Below, one piece after another: positions 59,301 to 62,300 of a stretch of DNA of 64,000 bases. Source of the stretch: Undaria pinnatifida (lineage: Eukaryota > Sar > Phaeophyceae > Laminariales > Alariaceae). Made by a program: the position numbers and the translations under genes. Under the pieces are notes generated by a model that was not told the origin of the DNA, did not search any database, and was given only the letters and a program-made list of their open reading frames with translations. The stretch lies in contig JABAKD010000017.1 of assembly GCA_012845835.1 (NCBI GenBank), positions 1,944,001-2,008,000 on the forward strand, written 5' to 3'. Numbering within the stretch: position 1 is the stretch's first letter; each line of letters starts with the position of its first letter.

Positions 59301-62300
59301 TTTGACTCTCCAGCTCAACCCGTAAGAGGCTATACACCCTCATCGACCTTCTGGACAAGCCGTGGCCACAGGTGTCTCCTTTTTTCCCCGCATACTTCCC
59401 ATTTTATCGCGCATCGGGTTGGTTCAGCATTCCCACTTTTCAGCTTTTTACGCTCGTCGGTTTTCAACGATCTTCGCAGGGGTTTTCACGGGTCAGTCAT
59501 GATCCGACCCGCGGGCCGGGTCAGGAGATGTCAAAAACTCTCGCGGGTCGAGCTGGGTCGGGTCAGGAGTAGAGATGGGCACCGGACAGAATTTCGAAGA
59601 ACCGAAAACCAGATAGGAGGCGTTATTCTTCAAAATAAAGAACCGGTTTAACCGGTTTTTTCAGCCGGTATCAACCAGTTTTCCGGGAACCGGTTAAACC
59701 GGGTTGTCAGTGATGAAGCATCCATAACATTGGAAACCAAGTTGGTTTTTCATCAAGTGTCGCCTTGCGGTGTGCTCACAAGTCGGGAGGTATCACGGGG
59801 CGGGTCGGGTCGTGTCAGGATATTGCCAAATAGAATCGGTCGGGTTAGATCGGGTCGAGTCATCCGGACGACCGGATCCGTGAGAAGCCCGATTTTTCTG
59901 ACAACAAGTAGCCGACCAGGTGCAGTAGAGCTTACCACTTTTTCGACAACATGGTTGACGCACATTGTGTACGAGACGAAGGGGGTTTCACCGTACAATG
60001 GTTGTTGCGTTTCATTGGGTTAGGGTTAGAGCTCGGGTCAGGGTATATAATTTAAATAGCATGTCAACCATGTTGTCAAAAAAGCGGTAAGGTAGCCTCG
60101 ACCAGACAAACCAGTGCGCTCCCCTTACACGCGCAACCTCATTTTTGGGGGGTAAACTGCAGTAGGAGTACCCCAGTAAGGGTCGGTGGTGTGCCAGAAC
60201 AACAAGACCGCCTTGCTGGGGGGAAGCAGTCAACCAACTGGCAGCCCCACTGAAAAAGAATGTTTCACGAAAGCAACAAAACGCTCGGGGCGACATAAGA
60301 AACGTCGCAAAACCTGAAAAAAAAAAAATCTTAAAAGGCGTCATCGTCGACATGTTTCGCACGTACCACCATGCCGTACAGAAGACCAAGTCTGCCATAC
60401 CGTACAGAAGACCAAGTCTACCATGCCGTACAGAAGACCAAGTCTGCCATGCCGTACAGAAGACCAAGTCTACCATACCGTACAGAAGACCAAGTTCACC
60501 ATACCGTACAGAAGACCAAGTCTACCATACCGTACAGAAGACCAAGTCTGCCATACCGTACAGAAGACCAAGTCTACCATACCGTACAGAAGACCAAGTC
60601 TACCATACCGTACAGAAGACCAAGTCCACCATACCGTACAGAAGACCAAGTCTACCATACCGTACAGAAGACCAAGTCTACCATACCGTACAGAAGACCA
60701 AGTCTGCCATACCGTACAGAAGACCAAGTCTACCATACCGTACAGAAGACCAAGTCTACCACACCGTACAAAAGACCAAGTCTGCCATACCGTACAGAAG
60801 ACCAAGTCTACCATACCGTATAGAAGACCAAGTCCACCATACCGTACAGAAGACCAAGTCTGCCATACCGTTCAGAGGACCAAGTCTACCATACCGTACA
60901 GAAAACCAAGTCTACCATACCGTACAGAAGACCAAGTCTGCCATACCGTACAGAAAACCAAGTCTACCATACCGTACAGAAGACCAAGTCAGCCATACCG
61001 TACAGAAGACCAAGTCTACCGTACCGTACAGAAGACCAAGTCTACCATACCGTACAGAAGACCAAGTCTACCATACCGTACAGAAGACCAAGTCTACCAT
61101 ACCGTACAGAAAACCAAGTTTACCATACCGTACAGAAGACCAAGTCTACCATACCGTACAGAAGACCAAGTCTACCATACCGTACAGGAGACCAATTCTG
61201 CGGACGGGTGCTACAGTAGAGGTAGCACTTTTTCGGCATTTGCTTTTCTAGACGACGGGGCTCCCTAGCCCAAAAAATCGTCGAAAAACGACTTTTTTTT
61301 TTTGCCTTAGTTTTGCGTTTGTATATACCTTAGCTAGTAGGCCAAGGCTTGCATTTTCAAGTTTACTCAAAATTAGTTCTTGGGGTGACGTATAGAGCTC
61401 CTCAAGCCACCGCCCTCCGGAGGCAAAATAGAGCCAGTGCACCCCTACCGTAGCAAGTGCCGTGTTTTAACTTAATAACCCTTTTAGCACCGCACTCCCG
61501 ACATGGCGACAAAACGGATATATACTACGATAACTTCCACCACCGGGTTATAATGTAACCCCTTAAGGAGCCCCGAACCCCCCCCCAATACAAACTCCAA
61601 TACACTTGGATTTATACCAGGATAATACCCACTACCGGGTTTCAATTAATAACGCCTTAAGCGTCCTCGAAAACCCCTCCCCATACAAAATCCAAGTAGT
61701 TTTGTCCCTTAACACGGGTTCCCAGTTGTATCGGCGCTAAGCCACTTTTCCGAGTGAACCTGTACCACATTGGAACAAAATTACCTTGGGCGATCTGTTC
61801 GGCGCAACTTTGCTAATAAAAAGCACACACTGACACACACAAGAGCGCAAAGGAGCCGAGGGATCACTCGCACGAGTGAGCCCGAGCCATTGAAAAAGAA
61901 CCCCCAAAAACGTCACCCCCCAACCCCTAGCTTTGGTCAGGATAACATGAATACGATACGTACAAAGGTAGAACCAAATATACAAGAAATATTTTTAAGG
62001 ATGTCAGCCGTGAGCTTGACGAATTTCGGGTCAATATTCATCTGTGCAAGCTGCGTTGTTGGTACTTGTGATATACTATATTTGAATTGTACAGCACAAA
62101 CGACCGCCCCACGAGAAACTCAGTTTTTTTTTTTTTTTCTCTTTATCCTCCGGCGGATGGGGAAAAATAAAGCTTCAGCTAGTCTTGAAAATACTAGGTT
62201 ACCTCTTTTTCGTCGCTGATGCCGACCACTTGGGCCTCATGCATGAGGGGCCAGTTCAGGTACGTCGACCTTCCGAGCACCTTGCTGGCCAGCGCTGACG

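Noticed and set aside
60352-61268. Frames up to 299 codons (YRTEDQVYHTVQKTKS type)
   Set aside because: By-product of the 26-bp minisatellite; every plus frame is open.
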